Assembly: GCA_964017155.1 (NCBI GenBank) | Contig: OZ024856.1 | Location: forward strand, 11,279,166-11,343,165 | Reading direction: 5' to 3' | DNA length: 64,000 nucleotides | Origin: Oasisia sp. SBJ-2009 | Lineage: Eukaryota; Annelida; Polychaeta; Sabellida; Siboglinidae | Shown: in pieces, positions 1 through 9,615 of the stretch | Position numbering within the stretch: position 1 is the stretch's first letter | Layout: each line of letters starts with the position of its first letter | Translations under genes and position numbers: made by a program | The notes under the pieces: generated by a model | Seen by the model: the letters and a program-made list of their open reading frames with translations, nothing else | Told to the model about the DNA's origin: nothing | Databases searched by the model: none

Positions 1-189
1 TCTATAGTTCTCTGACTTGCTTCTTGATCCTTTTTTAAATAATGGTATGATGTTTGCTTCTTTCCATTCTAACGGAACTACTCCTTCCTCTAATGCCAAA
101 TTGAACACTGTTGCAAGTGGTGTGCTAATTTGTTCTACAATTTCCAGTAGTAATTTGGGAGGAATCCCATCCACTCCAGGTGACTTGGC
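1..189 (-). mobile_element. LINE reverse-transcriptase fragment, runs off the left edge
   Basis: Read on the minus strand, the first 189 bases are one open frame of 63 codons with classic N-terminal RT-domain motifs: [10 protein letters not shown] at the upstream end, then [14 protein letters not shown] and SENYR at the window edge, where the YRPVSL block normally begins. This is the fingers region of a non-LTR reverse transcriptase. Reading upstream, a stop lies four codons before the KSPG motif, and beyond that comes a TA tract, so this is a truncated copy. The sequence differs from the other LINEs in this window, so it is a separate family. The rest of the element, if present, lies to the left of the window. 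Confidence 0.8.
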
Positions 190-278
190 ACTCTACAGTA
201 GTGCTACTATTAAAATGTGTTATAGCCTACTCTATTCTTCTGTCTACGTGTTGCCCGTTTGTACCCATAGTTTGTTGC

Positions 279-280
<2 letters not shown>

Positions 281-363
<83 letters not shown>

Positions 364-369
364 TAGTCT

Positions 370-447
<78 letters not shown>
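281..447. repeat. (TA)n microsatellite
   Basis: Long AT dinucleotide tract with a short interruption near 361-372 containing gattagtctgg. A near copy of that interruption closes the tract (gattagtgtgg), so the tract probably expanded around a duplicated seed. Confidence 0.95.
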
Positions 448-450
<3 letters not shown>

Positions 451-1023
451 TAGTGTGGTTGAATTTAACCCAACCCCAACGTGTAAACAGAATAGTCAGT
501 CTTTATATCGCAACTAAGATGCATTAAAAAAATTGATTACTGCAGTGAAATTTGCCCAATCCATTCGTTTGCCCATCGCCAATCCAATATTGATGTTACG
601 TCCGATGTATGATTTGTTAATAGTTTAACTACTCTGCGCAGTTGGTTTAATACAATACTCGTACTTAATACAAGGATTCCTGTTGAATGATTTGCTCATG
701 TTGCCTGTTCAACGTAAAGCTCGGTAACTTCTAGATATAAGCCACTGGCTCATTTCATATCAATACTAGCCTGGCGATGCTTGGAGGAAAGGCATTCACC
801 GCGCTAATAAAACATTTGAAAATCGTGATACAGAGATCGCCACCCACCCACCCCCACTGCCATCGATCAATATTTTAGCGTAGTTGTTCAACTCACTGCA
901 CTGCACAGTTTATTCTAATGACAGCTAAGCATTCAATCTTTCTGATCACTTCCAGTCTTTTGCACCGGAATGTAACTAAACATCAAACAAATCAAACCCT
1001 GTCAACCATAGTCATTCACTTAC
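448..1023. other. Intron sequence of the Kunitz gene with duplicated intron blocks
   Basis: No coding region seen. Bases about 697-845 match blocks at 1363-1490, 8703-8870 and, more weakly, 9350-9485 (shared features: catgtta, an imperfect cgttaagctcggtaa, ccattggctcattt, ggcgatgc, accgcgc). Bases about 815-1023 match 5992-6215 and 8825-9005. These are the intron parts of an ancestral tandem unit that also carried a Kunitz exon. Confidence 0.6.
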
Positions 1024-1215
1024 TTGAATAATCATGATCGTCGACGCCGCCACATCTCACGTTGCAATCATCCCAGGTTAGAAAATTGTTTTTGTTTCCC
1101 CCACAACCGCCATATATGAACTGCCTGCATGTTTTCATTCTCGTGTTGTAAAAATACCTCCTCAAGGAGCCTCTGCACGGTCCTCTTCTGTCAGCAAGTA
1201 AATCACAGAATGAAG
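1024..1215 (-). CDS. Kunitz/BPTI domain exon d
   Basis: Phase 1-1 exon of 192 nt. The acceptor is gttctttcag just above 1215 and the donor GTAAGT is at 1023-1018. It encodes a full Kunitz domain: FCDLLADRRGPC, then RGSLRRYFYN, C, IYGGCGG, NKNNF, DDC and VRC. All six cysteines (I-VI), the YGGC loop and the NNF motif are present. The residue after Cys II, the P1 position in BPTI numbering, is Arg, as in trypsin-type inhibitors. A tail of acidic residues (VDDHDY) precedes the donor. An open frame runs upstream through the acceptor to a Met at 1306, but that part is intronic: the same upstream sequence recurs before the other Kunitz exons. Confidence 0.85.
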
Positions 1216-3452
1216 CTGAAAGAACGCGAATAACACAACGTAAGACAGGCACATCTATATACGTTCGAAGCAAATTGTTTTGCCTAAGCACGACGGAGCT
1301 AAGCATGATGGAGCAAAAATAAAACTTAACTTGATATCACAAATTACTGGTTAATGGTTTACTCATGTTATTTGTTCCACGTTAAGCTCGGTAATTTATA
1401 GAGTAAAACCATTGGCTCATTTCATTAACAATAGCTGAGATATCTGGCGATGCCTGGAGGAAGGACATTCACCGCGCTAAAATCCTTGAATGAATGAATG
1501 AATGAATGAATGAATGAATGAATGAATGTTTATTTAACAACAGCAACACAGGAATATACAACATAGTATGAAAAATAGTACAATACATAATGGTAACGAC
1601 AATACAATATAATATCGGTGCTGTTGTTAAAAGGACATAGCAGAAGTCATATGACTTGTAAGGCGCTATGCCCTTCTCAACTAAAATGCGTAATAGTTAT
1701 AGTAAAAGATATCAGATTTAATACAACCAACAATAATATTTTTTTGCATTGTGTTAATTCTTCATAAATACGAAGAAAGTAACGTCGACTTTAAACTTTT
1801 TTTAAATTGTTGTAAACTTGGCAACTGTCTTATATTACTTTCAAGACCGTTCCATATGTGTATTCCTCTGACAGTAATTGACAGTAGTCTATGGGTGGTG
1901 TTCGCTTTTTTAACATAAAATAGTTTAGATTGTCTGGTATCATACTTGTGTACGGCTGCAGTTGGTTCAAAGAACGCTTGTACACGACCTTCTAAACAGT
2001 GGTTGTTTGCTTTATAAAGCATAACCATAGTCCTATGTGTAATTAAATCTTGAAGTTTAAGAATTCTTGAACAGTGAAAAAATACAGATGTATGACCATG
2101 GTAATCAAGACTATATATTATTCGTATAGCTTTTTTCTGTAGCAGAGAGAGTTTTCTTACTCTAGACGGATACGTATTTCCCCATATTTCACAGCAATAA
2201 GACATATATCTATCCGCCGCTTTCGACACCATTGACCACGACATTCTCATTACACGCTTATCAACGTGGTACGGGATATCTGGCACAGCCTTGAGCTGGT
2301 TTACTTCATACCTTACTGACAGACGGCAAGCCATTAAAATAGGTAACTGCTTCTCAGACATGCCGCCCACCTCTTGTGGTGTCCCCCAGGGTTCTGTTTT
2401 GGGTCCGTTGCTTTTCACTCTGTACACAACACCATTAAGCTCAGTTATCCAGAGTCATAACCTGGATCATCACCTTTATGCAGATGACACACAAATCTAT
2501 GTTTCTCTGACCACACCAGATACTTGTCGCTCCCTAAACCAGCTCAGGGATTGTCTCCAAGATGTCTCCCTCTGGATGAAAAATAGTAAATTAAAACTAA
2601 ATGCAGATAAGACTGAATTTCTCATCATTGGTACCTCAACGCAGCGGGCAAAACTCAATGGCTTTTTCCCGACACATATTCTGAGTCAGAGTATCACACC
2701 AGCCACCTCAGTTTTAAATCTCGGAGTAACGTTTGATGAAAACTTCAATTTCAAAAAACATATCTCGAAAACATGCCGTTGCTGTTTTTACCATATCCGT
2801 GATCTTCGCCGTATCCGCCGGTTTTTATCACTTTCCGTTGCTAAAACCATCGCCACAGCTCTAGTAAGCAGCAGACTCGACTACTGCAATTCCCTCCTTT
2901 ACAATACCGCAAACAAGGACATAGCCAAACTTCAGCGTGTCCAAAATTGTTTAGCAAGGGTAGTCACGCGTTCTCCACGTTTTTCTCGCTCAGTGCCGCT
3001 TCTAAAATCACTGCATTGGCTACCTGTGCACTATCGCATCATTTTCAAAATGTGTACAATAGCCTATCAAGCACTCTCATCTACACAACCAGCATATCTA
3101 AATTCAATGCTAACTCCAACAAGAAATTCCAGACAGCTACGCTCAACCAGTAGTAACCCTGTTCACACCCCTCGGGTGAAAACGAAAGCCGGGACCCGAG
3201 CTTTCTCGGTTGCCGCACCAACGGTGTGGAATTCGCTTCCTGCCAGTGTTAAATCACAAGGTAATATAGTTTCATTCCGCCGACATCTAAAAACCTATCT
3301 CTTTAATGCTGCCTATCCTCCTTAGCCTCCTAGCTTTTCCATCCATCCGTTGACGACTCACGCATTGCTTTCGATTATGAGATTGATTAATCCCCTGGTT
3401 TTGTCGCGCCACTGAGCTTGATTTTCGAGGATATTGGCTCAAAAGAAGTTAC

Positions 3453-3484
<32 letters not shown>

Positions 3485-6400
3485 GGTTCAACAAGTGATT
3501 GGTATAACGTGCGTAATGCTTGAATATCAAGAACATCCTTTGTTTTATACAAAACACCTATGCTTTTTGATACCTTCGTTTCAACCGTTTTTATCTGCTC
3601 TCTCCACGTTAAGTTTTCATCAATGATTACACCAAGGAATTTTGTATGTGACACCTGCTCAATGTTCTTTCCATTCAATACAATGTTTACTGTTGGTCTA
3701 AGTTGTTTTTTATTTGTAGACATGATAAAATTGGTTTTGTTCACATTAAGCGATAATTTATTAACTCTGAACCATATATCTAGTTTTTCTAGTTCGTTAT
3801 TAACTGTACATGTTATATCCACAATATTCCTAGTTGAGTAAAAAATGCTAGTGTCATCTGCAAACAAAATAATATTAAGCAATTTTGACACTTCACACAT
3901 GTCATTTATATATAAAATAAATAGTACTGGGCCCAGGATTGATCCTTGTGGGACTCCACACTTGATATTCTTTAGCTCTGAATTACTGTTGTTATAGCAC
4001 ACATACTGACCACGATTGGCTAAATAACTTTTAATCCAATCTAGTGCCAAACCCCTTATTCCATAACATTGTAACTTACTTAGCAGTATTTTATGATCAA
4101 CGGTGTCAAATGCTTTCTTCAGATCAATAAAGACCCCGATAGTGCTTTCTTGTTTATCTATTGCTGAAGTTACCTTTTCGACAAATTCGGTTAACGCTAA
4201 TGAAGTTGAGTGATTACTTCTGAAGCCATATTGCCCGTCAGTTAATACGTGATGATTTTCAATGAATGACATTAACCTTTTATTAAATATTTTTTCTAGT
4301 ATTTTGGAGAATTGGGGTAACAGTGATATAGGTCTATAGTTAGAACATTGGAGACGATCTCCTGATTTAAAAACAGGAATAACTTTTGCCGTTTTCATGT
4401 CATTTGGAAATATTCCGGTGATTAATGATCTGTTAAATATATAGGTTAGAGGTCTTACAATTTGCTTTATTACATGTTTAACAGTTTTCATGCTGATTTT
4501 GTCGTGTTCATACGAAGTCTTACTTTTGCACCCTGACACAATTTCGCTTACTTCTTTCTCAGTAACGGGATACATATACATTGACTCTGATACCTGGTTT
4601 TTTAGAAAGTCAGTCGGTTGTGTTCCTTGGCATGGCTCTATACTGTTAGATAAGATTGTACCTATGTTAACAAAGAAGTTATTGAAATGATTAGCAATTT
4701 CTTCGTTGTCTAATGTTACTCGATCGTTATCAACAATGAATTCATTTGAATATTTTGCTTCCGACTTTCTTTTGCCAATTATAGTGTTAAGAATTTTCCA
4801 CGTTTCACTAGTGTAGGCCTTACACTCTTCGAGTTTCTGTCTATAATAGTTCTTTTTTTCAATACGCAAGATTTTTGTTAACTTGTTTTTGTAGTTTTTA
4901 TAGCGACTTTCTGTTAACAATGACCTTCTTTTTAGAAATGCTAAGTACAAGTTATTTTTTTTAATGCAAGCATTTTTTAGGCCTCTTGATATCCAAGGTT
5001 TTTCCTTCCGTTTAGTGTTGTTTGTATACATTCTTATTTTGACAGGACAAGCATTGTTGTAGGTGTTACTTAGTATTTGCATAAATTGCAAGTATGCTAA
5101 ATTGGGATTACATTCGTTCAGTACAGTTTCCCAGTTTGTATGGCTTAAGTCTTGTTCAAATTTGCTTAAGGCTTCATCGTCCAATGTGCTGTTATACTTC
5201 ACTTTTTGATCATTATTATTGGTCACGTAAGTACTATTATCACACAGAACGAAAATTGGCATATGATCCGTAGCATCGCTTAAAAAAATGCCGCACATTT
5301 TGTTTCTGCATAGCTCAGAACAGAAAATGTTATCTATTATAGTTGCAGTCGTGCCTGTTATTCTTGATGGCCTGGTGATCAAGGGATACACTCCAGAACT
5401 GAACATTTGATCAACGAAATGTTTCGATTCAGTTTGTTCTTCACAGTGTAATAGATCTATATTAAAATCACCACATATGTACACCACTTTACTGGTAAGA
5501 TTTCCTAGTATATATGATACATTTTCATTAAATTTGCTAATGCTAGTATTCGGTGCTCTGTATATACAGCCGACATTGATTTTTGAATGTTTACTGATCT
5601 GTAGTTCAATAAAAATACTTTCGAAACATTCATCAATCGCATATGATACGTTCCGCAGGCATATATTAGGAGATTCACAATTCCTAAGTAGAGATTCGCA
5701 TGCAAATATGGCAACACCACCGCCTGTTTTGTTGTTTCTGGAGTTGCAGTACAATTTGTAACCTAAAAATGCGTCATGAAAATTAGTTACTTCATTTCCA
5801 TCCCAATTGTTTTCTTTAAACCAAGTTTCCGAATTTGCAATAATATGGAACTTATACTCTAGTTCTCGAAGAGTGTCCTTAATCTTATTTAAGTTGGCTT
5901 TTAGACTCCGGGCATTGAAATGTATAACACTCAGATTGTTTGCCCGATCAGTACCGCTAAAGTTTGTTGAAAACTGTGCAGGGGTGAAATATTGAACATT
6001 GTGATCTCCTGAGATCATCCCCCTACTGCCCTCGACACGTAATTTAGCGGAGTTGCTCGACTTATTGCAATGGATAAAAATGCATTGTCTAAATGAAACC
6101 ACGCTTTATCAAATCATATCTAAAAATAAATCTTTGCGATTACTTCCACAATTTAGGGCACTGGAAGGTGACCAAACTTCAAATTAAACCCAATTTACCA
6201 TAGTCAATCACTTACGTCTTGTACTAGACCCTTCGCTATCGCCACATGTTACTTCGCAATCCTGCCTGCGTTGGAAATTGTTTTTGTTTCCTCTACAACC
6301 GCCATATATGAATTTCTTGCATTTATTCGTACTCGCGTCGTAATAAAACCTCCAGAAGGTGACACGGCACGGTCCTGTCTCGCGAGAATAGGCACAATAG

Positions 6401-7299
6401 CGTGCTGAAAGAATGAGAAAAACAAAACGTAAAAACAGGCAGAACTACGTCTATTCGAAGACAACTTGTTTGCCTCAGCATAATGGAGCTATAACAATCA
6501 TTGCTTTGCAAACCTTTGTGAAAGTATTTTGTTGTGTTCTTCACAACCGCCACATAAGCATCTCTTGCAACCTTGTATTCACGGGACAGACACTTGTTGA
6601 ACTAACTCGGCACCGCCCGCTACCATAAAGTAAGCCACAGTACGTTGCTGAAACAACGCGAATAACACAATTATAAACACAATCTTAAACTGTGTCTGTT
6701 CGAAATCTACTTATTTGCGTAAGTTTAACTTGATAGATGTATTTCTGGTTATTGTCACGTCACTAGACAGGTATACCCTGCACCGACACGTATATTATAG
6801 TTTTTTCTTGTTGTATTCTATATCCTTAGGAGTTCTATAGCGAACATCAAGGGGATATCAAGAGGATATCCTTGAGCAATTCGAAATATCCAAGATGGCT
6901 GCCAAGATGGCCGACGACGCCAATAGATAATAACTTCTGAACTAGTGGACTTATAATCGCAAGTGAGACCACTTTTATTAGCTAAACTAGTTATGAGCCA
7001 TTCGTTTAAGGGGTTATGTGTGTTATTTTAGGTAAATATAGGTCAAATGTCATGTTCAATGTCATGGCAAATAGTGCAAAGGAAACAGTATTTTTGCATG
7101 TATTTAACATATTTATGTAATATTATTTTGAAATTTGCAAAGACATTTAAATCAGTTCTAAATGATCCGGTTCAAACACACTTTAGATAACTCTTGCATC
7201 CTCAATGCCAAGGCCATGTAATGTATGATAATCAATGATCTGAACACGGATGTTTATTATTTATACTAGGATGATGGAATGTATGTATAATTATATATG

Positions 7300-7382
<83 letters not shown>

Positions 7383-9221
7383 AATATATGTATATAAATT
7401 GAAATAATTAATTATTAACAGCTAGCGGTGACATATACAGTCATTCAGATGTTCCGTTGTTAGTTCAGTTAGATGGCCTATATACAATCATTCTCCCGTT
7501 ACACTGACATAAATCGTGCAACTGAGTCCTTTTGTCTTGCAGCTACACCTCTTGCTAGCACATGACCTTTTGCTATCGAGGCTACATTTGAATATATTGA
7601 GCAGTTCAGCAGTAGCTAGAAGACACTAGTCAGGAAAAAAGAGTGGTGCTGCCCTCATTCTCTCCGAATGCTGTCTCAGTCGGACGAAAGGAGCAGAGCT
7701 TGAGTGGCTCAAGAGCGTTCCATCTCATCTTGTTGTGCTATGTTGACCCATGCTTCATTGAGCGATTCACAGACACTCATCTTGGAGCATGCAGAGATAA
7801 AGACGATGGGATATGCGTTTTGTGCCTCGACTCGAAGGACTAATCAGGCAGATCATGCTGAGGCAGATATGGAGGGAGGGGCTTGGTTTTACCACTGTAG
7901 TAGATTATCTCATCTTCCTCGTCGAAACAAATCGGATTCAACACATCAGCCTTTCTGATGCGCGGTAATGTGTCTCGGACTGGCTCTACTGGACGTTTTG
8001 AATACGTTTCGATGTTCGCCAACTCACTGGGGTTGCTCAACAATTCATCATACTAACAATAGATGAGATACTCATGCACGTATTTGATCTTTTTATTGTT
8101 GTTTTAGTAAACCCCGAGCGCGATTTGGAGATGAATAGGTTTCTTTTTAATGGCGCTGGTGATGATGTTTCCAATGAGGAGAAAGGGAAGATATTGCTCA
8201 CCAATGAACAGAGTCCAAGTATTTCCTGGAGGCTGTCTGGTGCAGATTCGTCTGCGACCTCTCTTATGAGTTTCGTTGGGCATGTCCGACAAGCATAATC
8301 CTTCTTGATGTGTGTTGCCATTACGTCCAAGGCAGCGTCCAGATTGACGTCTTCATCGACATCCTTGAGCATGTTCAAGGTGGCAACAGTACTGCCACGG
8401 AAGAAGACTACCGACCGGTAGCCACGTCCTCATAGCACAACCAGATCCTCCACATTCTCGCAAATTAACATAATTAATGTGGATCTCCTTATCTGCTTCG
8501 TACCGAGCTCCACATACCGCTCCATCAGCCTGGCAGAGCCCAAACTCTGTGATATCTGACTCTTTCATAAGCGACTCTAGAGGACTAGATATTCGCTACA
8601 GAGGTCCTAAGGTGTAGAATCCAGCCAATAAAAACTATATCGGTCGGTGCATGGTCATACCCAAAAATCAGCTTTGGCAACCAGCCTATTAATATTTTAC
8701 TCATGTTACGTGTTTCACGTGACACTTGGTATTTTTAGATTTGAGCCATTGGCTTATTTTAGGTAAATACTAGCCGAATTATCTAGCGATGCTTGCTGGA
8801 AAGGCAGTTACCGCGCAAAAACCTATGAACATTGTGACCCCCTGAGGTCACATCCCCACCGCCCTGGATACATATTTCAGCAGACTTGCTCGACTTAATA
8901 CACTGCAGAAAACAGCAATTGCCATATGATATCTATACATTAAATCGTTGAAAGCATTTCCTCAATCCTGTGCATTCAAATGTGATCAAACCCTCTCTTA
9001 CTTACGTTTTCTACTTTGCCTTCTACTTGTTCGAGCGCCTACGTGTCCTTTGACGCCGCCACACCTTACGTTGCAATCATCCAAACTTCGAAAATTGTTT
9101 TGGTTTCCGCCACAGCCACCATATTTGAATTTCGTGCATTTTTTCATGATCGCGTCGTAATAAAACCTGCTGAATGATGCTGGGCACGGCCCTCTCTCAA
9201 CAGGTAAATCACAGATTGAAG
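1024..9221 (-). CDS. Multi-Kunitz domain protein gene (partial)
   Basis: Four minus-strand exons homologous to the Kunitz/BPTI domain, a disulphide-rich serine-protease inhibitor fold, occur in transcript order at 9221-9006, 6647-6500 (decayed), 6404-6216 and 1215-1024. The three intact exons have a polypyrimidine-AG acceptor and a GTAAGT donor. They are phase 1-1 and multiples of three (216, 189 and 192 nt), so they can splice to each other without changing frame. Upstream and downstream intron blocks are also shared, which shows the exons arose by tandem duplication of about 650-bp units. No signal-peptide exon or terminal exon was found, so the gene probably continues beyond the window, or these are leftover exons of a dying array. 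Secretion is expected for the family but not seen here. Two LINEs sit in the last intron. Confidence 0.6.
1491..1530 (-). repeat. (CATT)n 3' tail of the LINE
   Basis: About ten tgaa units on the plus strand (CATT on the element's strand), directly after a taaataaa motif. A 3'-terminal microsatellite of this kind is typical of jockey-superfamily LINEs that lack a poly(A) tail. Confidence 0.75.
1762..2210 (-). pseudogene. LINE reverse transcriptase, C-terminal fragment
   Basis: Open frame from the insertion breakpoint to a stop at 1762. It contains the post-RT region typical of these elements: YCCEIWG, LQKKAIRII, FEPTAAVHKYDTRQ, GIHIWNGL and a final FKKSLK...SSYL. It is the missing C-terminus of the ORF at 5990-3483. 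The apparent Met at 2427 and the first ~70 residues of the open frame belong to the inserted plus-strand LINE read backwards and are not part of this protein. Confidence 0.8.
2211..3482 (+). mobile_element. 5'-truncated CR1-like LINE inserted into the older LINE
   Basis: Plus-strand element starting abruptly inside the RT domain (SAAFDTIDHDIL) and ending with a 3' UTR and an (ATT)n tail at 3450-3482. Its protein and 3' UTR closely match the fuller copy at 34852-38111: shared RRHLKTYL..AYPP C-terminus, a conserved UTR block with gattgattaatcc, and ggatat.ggc..aa.agaagtta before the tail. It is flanked by a candidate 5-bp target-site duplication tatat (2205-2209 and about 3480-3484; A/T-rich, so the exact limits are uncertain) and interrupts the minus-strand LINE. 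Confidence 0.85.
2213..3325 (+). pseudogene. CR1-like reverse transcriptase, truncated at the N-terminus but open
   Basis: Continuous frame of 370 codons from the element start to the stop at 3325, with no internal stop. It holds the RT palm motifs CGVPQGSVLGPLLF and YADDTQIY (catalytic YADD), the thumb region (LNADKTEF, LGVTFD) and the family C-terminus. The endonuclease and the N-terminal third of the RT domain are missing, so it cannot make a working polymerase. The lack of stops suggests a younger insertion than the element it disrupts. The first Met in frame is at 2291, but there is no reason to think it is a real start. Confidence 0.8.
3483..5990 (-). pseudogene. LINE endonuclease / reverse transcriptase ORF, interrupted
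   Basis: Long open frame with an N-terminal EEP (APE-type) endonuclease: HFNARSL, SETW, the CIYRAPN block, GDFNID, TIIDNIF and SDATDH, together giving the N, E, D and H catalytic positions. The reverse transcriptase follows: VIPVFKSGD, NYRPISLLP, GFRSNHST, FIDLKKAFDTVDH, CGVPQGSILGP and the catalytic FADD. It ends at VEPY where the younger LINE inserted; a run of Asn codons past that point is the other element's (ATT)n tail read backwards. The open frame extends upstream to a Met at 6102, but the first 36 or so codons are Kunitz-intron sequence. No internal stop is visible, so this copy was probably coding-competent, apart from its missing 5' end, until it was split. Confidence 0.85.
6216..6404 (-). 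CDS. Kunitz/BPTI domain exon c
   Basis: Phase 1-1 exon of 189 nt between a cattctttcag acceptor (just above 6404) and a GTAAGTGA donor (6215-6208). There is no Met in frame, so it is invisible as a conventional ORF. It encodes RYCAYSRETGPC, then RVTFWRFYYD, C, FIYGGCRG, NKNNF, QDC and VTC: a complete six-cysteine Kunitz domain. The P1 position after Cys II is Arg. In the YGGCGG loop the residue after Cys IV is Arg (GGCRG) rather than Gly. A short Ser/Gly-rich tail (DSEGSSTRR) leads to the donor. The downstream intron matches that of the other two intact exons up to the LINE junction at about 5990. Confidence 0.85.
6500..6647 (-). pseudogene. Decayed Kunitz exon b
   Basis: Directly upstream of exon c, a second Kunitz-like exon begins after an intact acceptor (gttgtttcag). 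It opens with TYCGLLYGSGRC and RVSS, matching the start of a Kunitz domain (Cys I, Cys II, Arg at P1). It then loses frame: a shift is needed to read CKRCLCGGC, the counterpart of CxxFIYGGC, after which Cys V, Cys VI and the donor are unrecognisable and a stop follows. The intron block expected between it and exon c is largely missing, so a deletion has brought them close together. Probably skipped or non-functional. Confidence 0.65.
6660..7839. other. Intron or intergenic, no gene seen
   Basis: Bases 6660-6770 retain weak similarity to the Kunitz-unit intron (taacttgata...ctggtta). A YY1-like aagatgg motif pair lies near 6890-6910. The rest shows no coding signal and includes the TA tract at 7304-7380. 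Confidence 0.4.
7304..7380. repeat. (TA)n microsatellite
   Basis: Uninterrupted AT dinucleotide tract preceded by gtatg-rich sequence. Confidence 0.95.
7840..8568 (-). pseudogene. Broken remnant of a multicopy uncharacterised invertebrate gene
   Basis: Three minus-strand pieces read as one decayed coding region. About 8470-8200 gives VEDLVVL, then a stop, then a run containing VVFFRGSTVATLNML and THIKKDYACRTCP. About 8200-8070 in another frame gives GNIITSAIKKKPIHLQIALG, then a stop. 8043-7840 gives LSNPSELANIETY, PRIRKADVLNP and DEEDEIIYYSG. From memory, the pattern resembles a widespread family of multicopy, probably mobile-element-associated proteins in cnidarian and mollusc genomes (IGQAIM..ATRP...LGLGV-like block). 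That match is unverified. Frame changes and stops show it is dead. It lies in an intron of the Kunitz gene, on the same strand. Confidence 0.4.
8703..9005. repeat. Duplicated Kunitz-unit intron
   Basis: The intron block on the 3' side of exon a. Its first half matches 697-845 and 1363-1490. Its second half (gtgaccccctgaggtcacatcc and onward) matches 815-1023 and 5992-6215. It marks one period of the ancestral tandem unit of about 650 bp. Confidence 0.65.
9006..9221 (-). CDS. Kunitz/BPTI domain exon a, non-basic P1
   Basis: Phase 1-1 exon of 216 nt with acceptor gttctttcag (above 9221) and donor GTAAGTAAG (below 9006). It encodes SICDLPVERGPC, then PASFSRFYYD, C, FKYGGCGG, NQNNF, LDDC and VRC: all six cysteines and the NNF motif. 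The P1 residue after Cys II is Pro instead of the Lys or Arg of trypsin inhibitors. Pro at P1 is unfavourable for canonical protease binding, so this module may have lost or changed inhibitory function. The exon ends in a strongly basic tail (ARTSRRQSRKRK), absent from the other exons. The Met at 9297 lies in the duplicated upstream intron and is not a start. Confidence 0.85.
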
Positions 9222-9339
9222 CTGAAAGAACGCGAATATCACAACGTAAGACAGGCACAACTGGGTATGTACGAGGCCTACGTGTTTGCATAAGCATTAC
9301 GGAGCTACAGTAAAATGTCTTTCAACATAAGGATTACTG

Positions 9340-9490
9340 GTAATATTTTTCGCGTGTTACGTATCCATGCTAAACTTTTTAGTAATTTCCAAACCTATGC
9401 CACTGACACATTATATGTCAATACTTGCGTAGTTACCCAGCGGACCTTTGTAAATAGTGATTCCTTGGGGTCGCACCCCGCTGTCCTTGA
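9340..9490. repeat. Orphan copy of the Kunitz-unit intron block
   Basis: Resembles 8703-8870 (cgtgttacgt.tcca, ccactgacaca, gattccttggggtc, ccgctgtcc) but has no Kunitz exon above it. This suggests the array once had at least one more unit, lost or replaced on this side. Confidence 0.45.
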
Positions 9491-9554
9491 TAAGATTTAC
9501 TAGTCGTATCAATACAATAAAAAAATGAAACCTGATTTGTGCCAATTATGTATG

Positions 9555-9558
9555 TATG

Positions 9559-9613
<55 letters not shown>
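9555..9613. repeat. (TA)n microsatellite
   Basis: AT tract preceded by tatg repeats. Confidence 0.95.

Positions 9614-9615
<2 letters not shown>

Larger units (their letters stand above)
1491..5990 (-). mobile_element. 5'-truncated jockey/CR1-superfamily LINE, split by a younger LINE
   Basis: Minus-strand non-LTR retrotransposon lying in an intron of the Kunitz gene. Its endonuclease and reverse transcriptase occupy 5990-3483 and its C-terminal end 2210-1762. The two parts read on in the same frame across the 2211-3482 insertion (...VEPY at the left break, MSYCCEIWG at the right). The 3' end has a short UTR, an AATAAA-like motif and a (CATT)n tail at 1530-1491. The 5' end stops at about 5990, where duplicated Kunitz-intron sequence resumes. 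This fits ordinary 5' truncation during target-primed reverse transcription. Confidence 0.85.

Noticed and set aside
17..517. Long open frames of alternating Ile-Tyr across TA tracts (here and at 11.8, 13.7, 42.4, 45.4, 58.8, 59.6 and 60.4 kb)
   Set aside because: Any (TA)n tract is open in all frames; no domain, splice or composition signal supports translation.
1762..2427. Single 221-codon protein on the minus strand
   Set aside because: The first ~70 codons are the antisense of the inserted CR1-like element; only 2210-1762 belongs to the older LINE.
3439..6102. Single 887-codon LINE protein with start at 6102 and Asn-rich C-terminus
   Set aside because: The first part is duplicated Kunitz intron and the Asn run is the neighbouring element's (ATT)n tail; the true C-terminus lies at 2210-1762.
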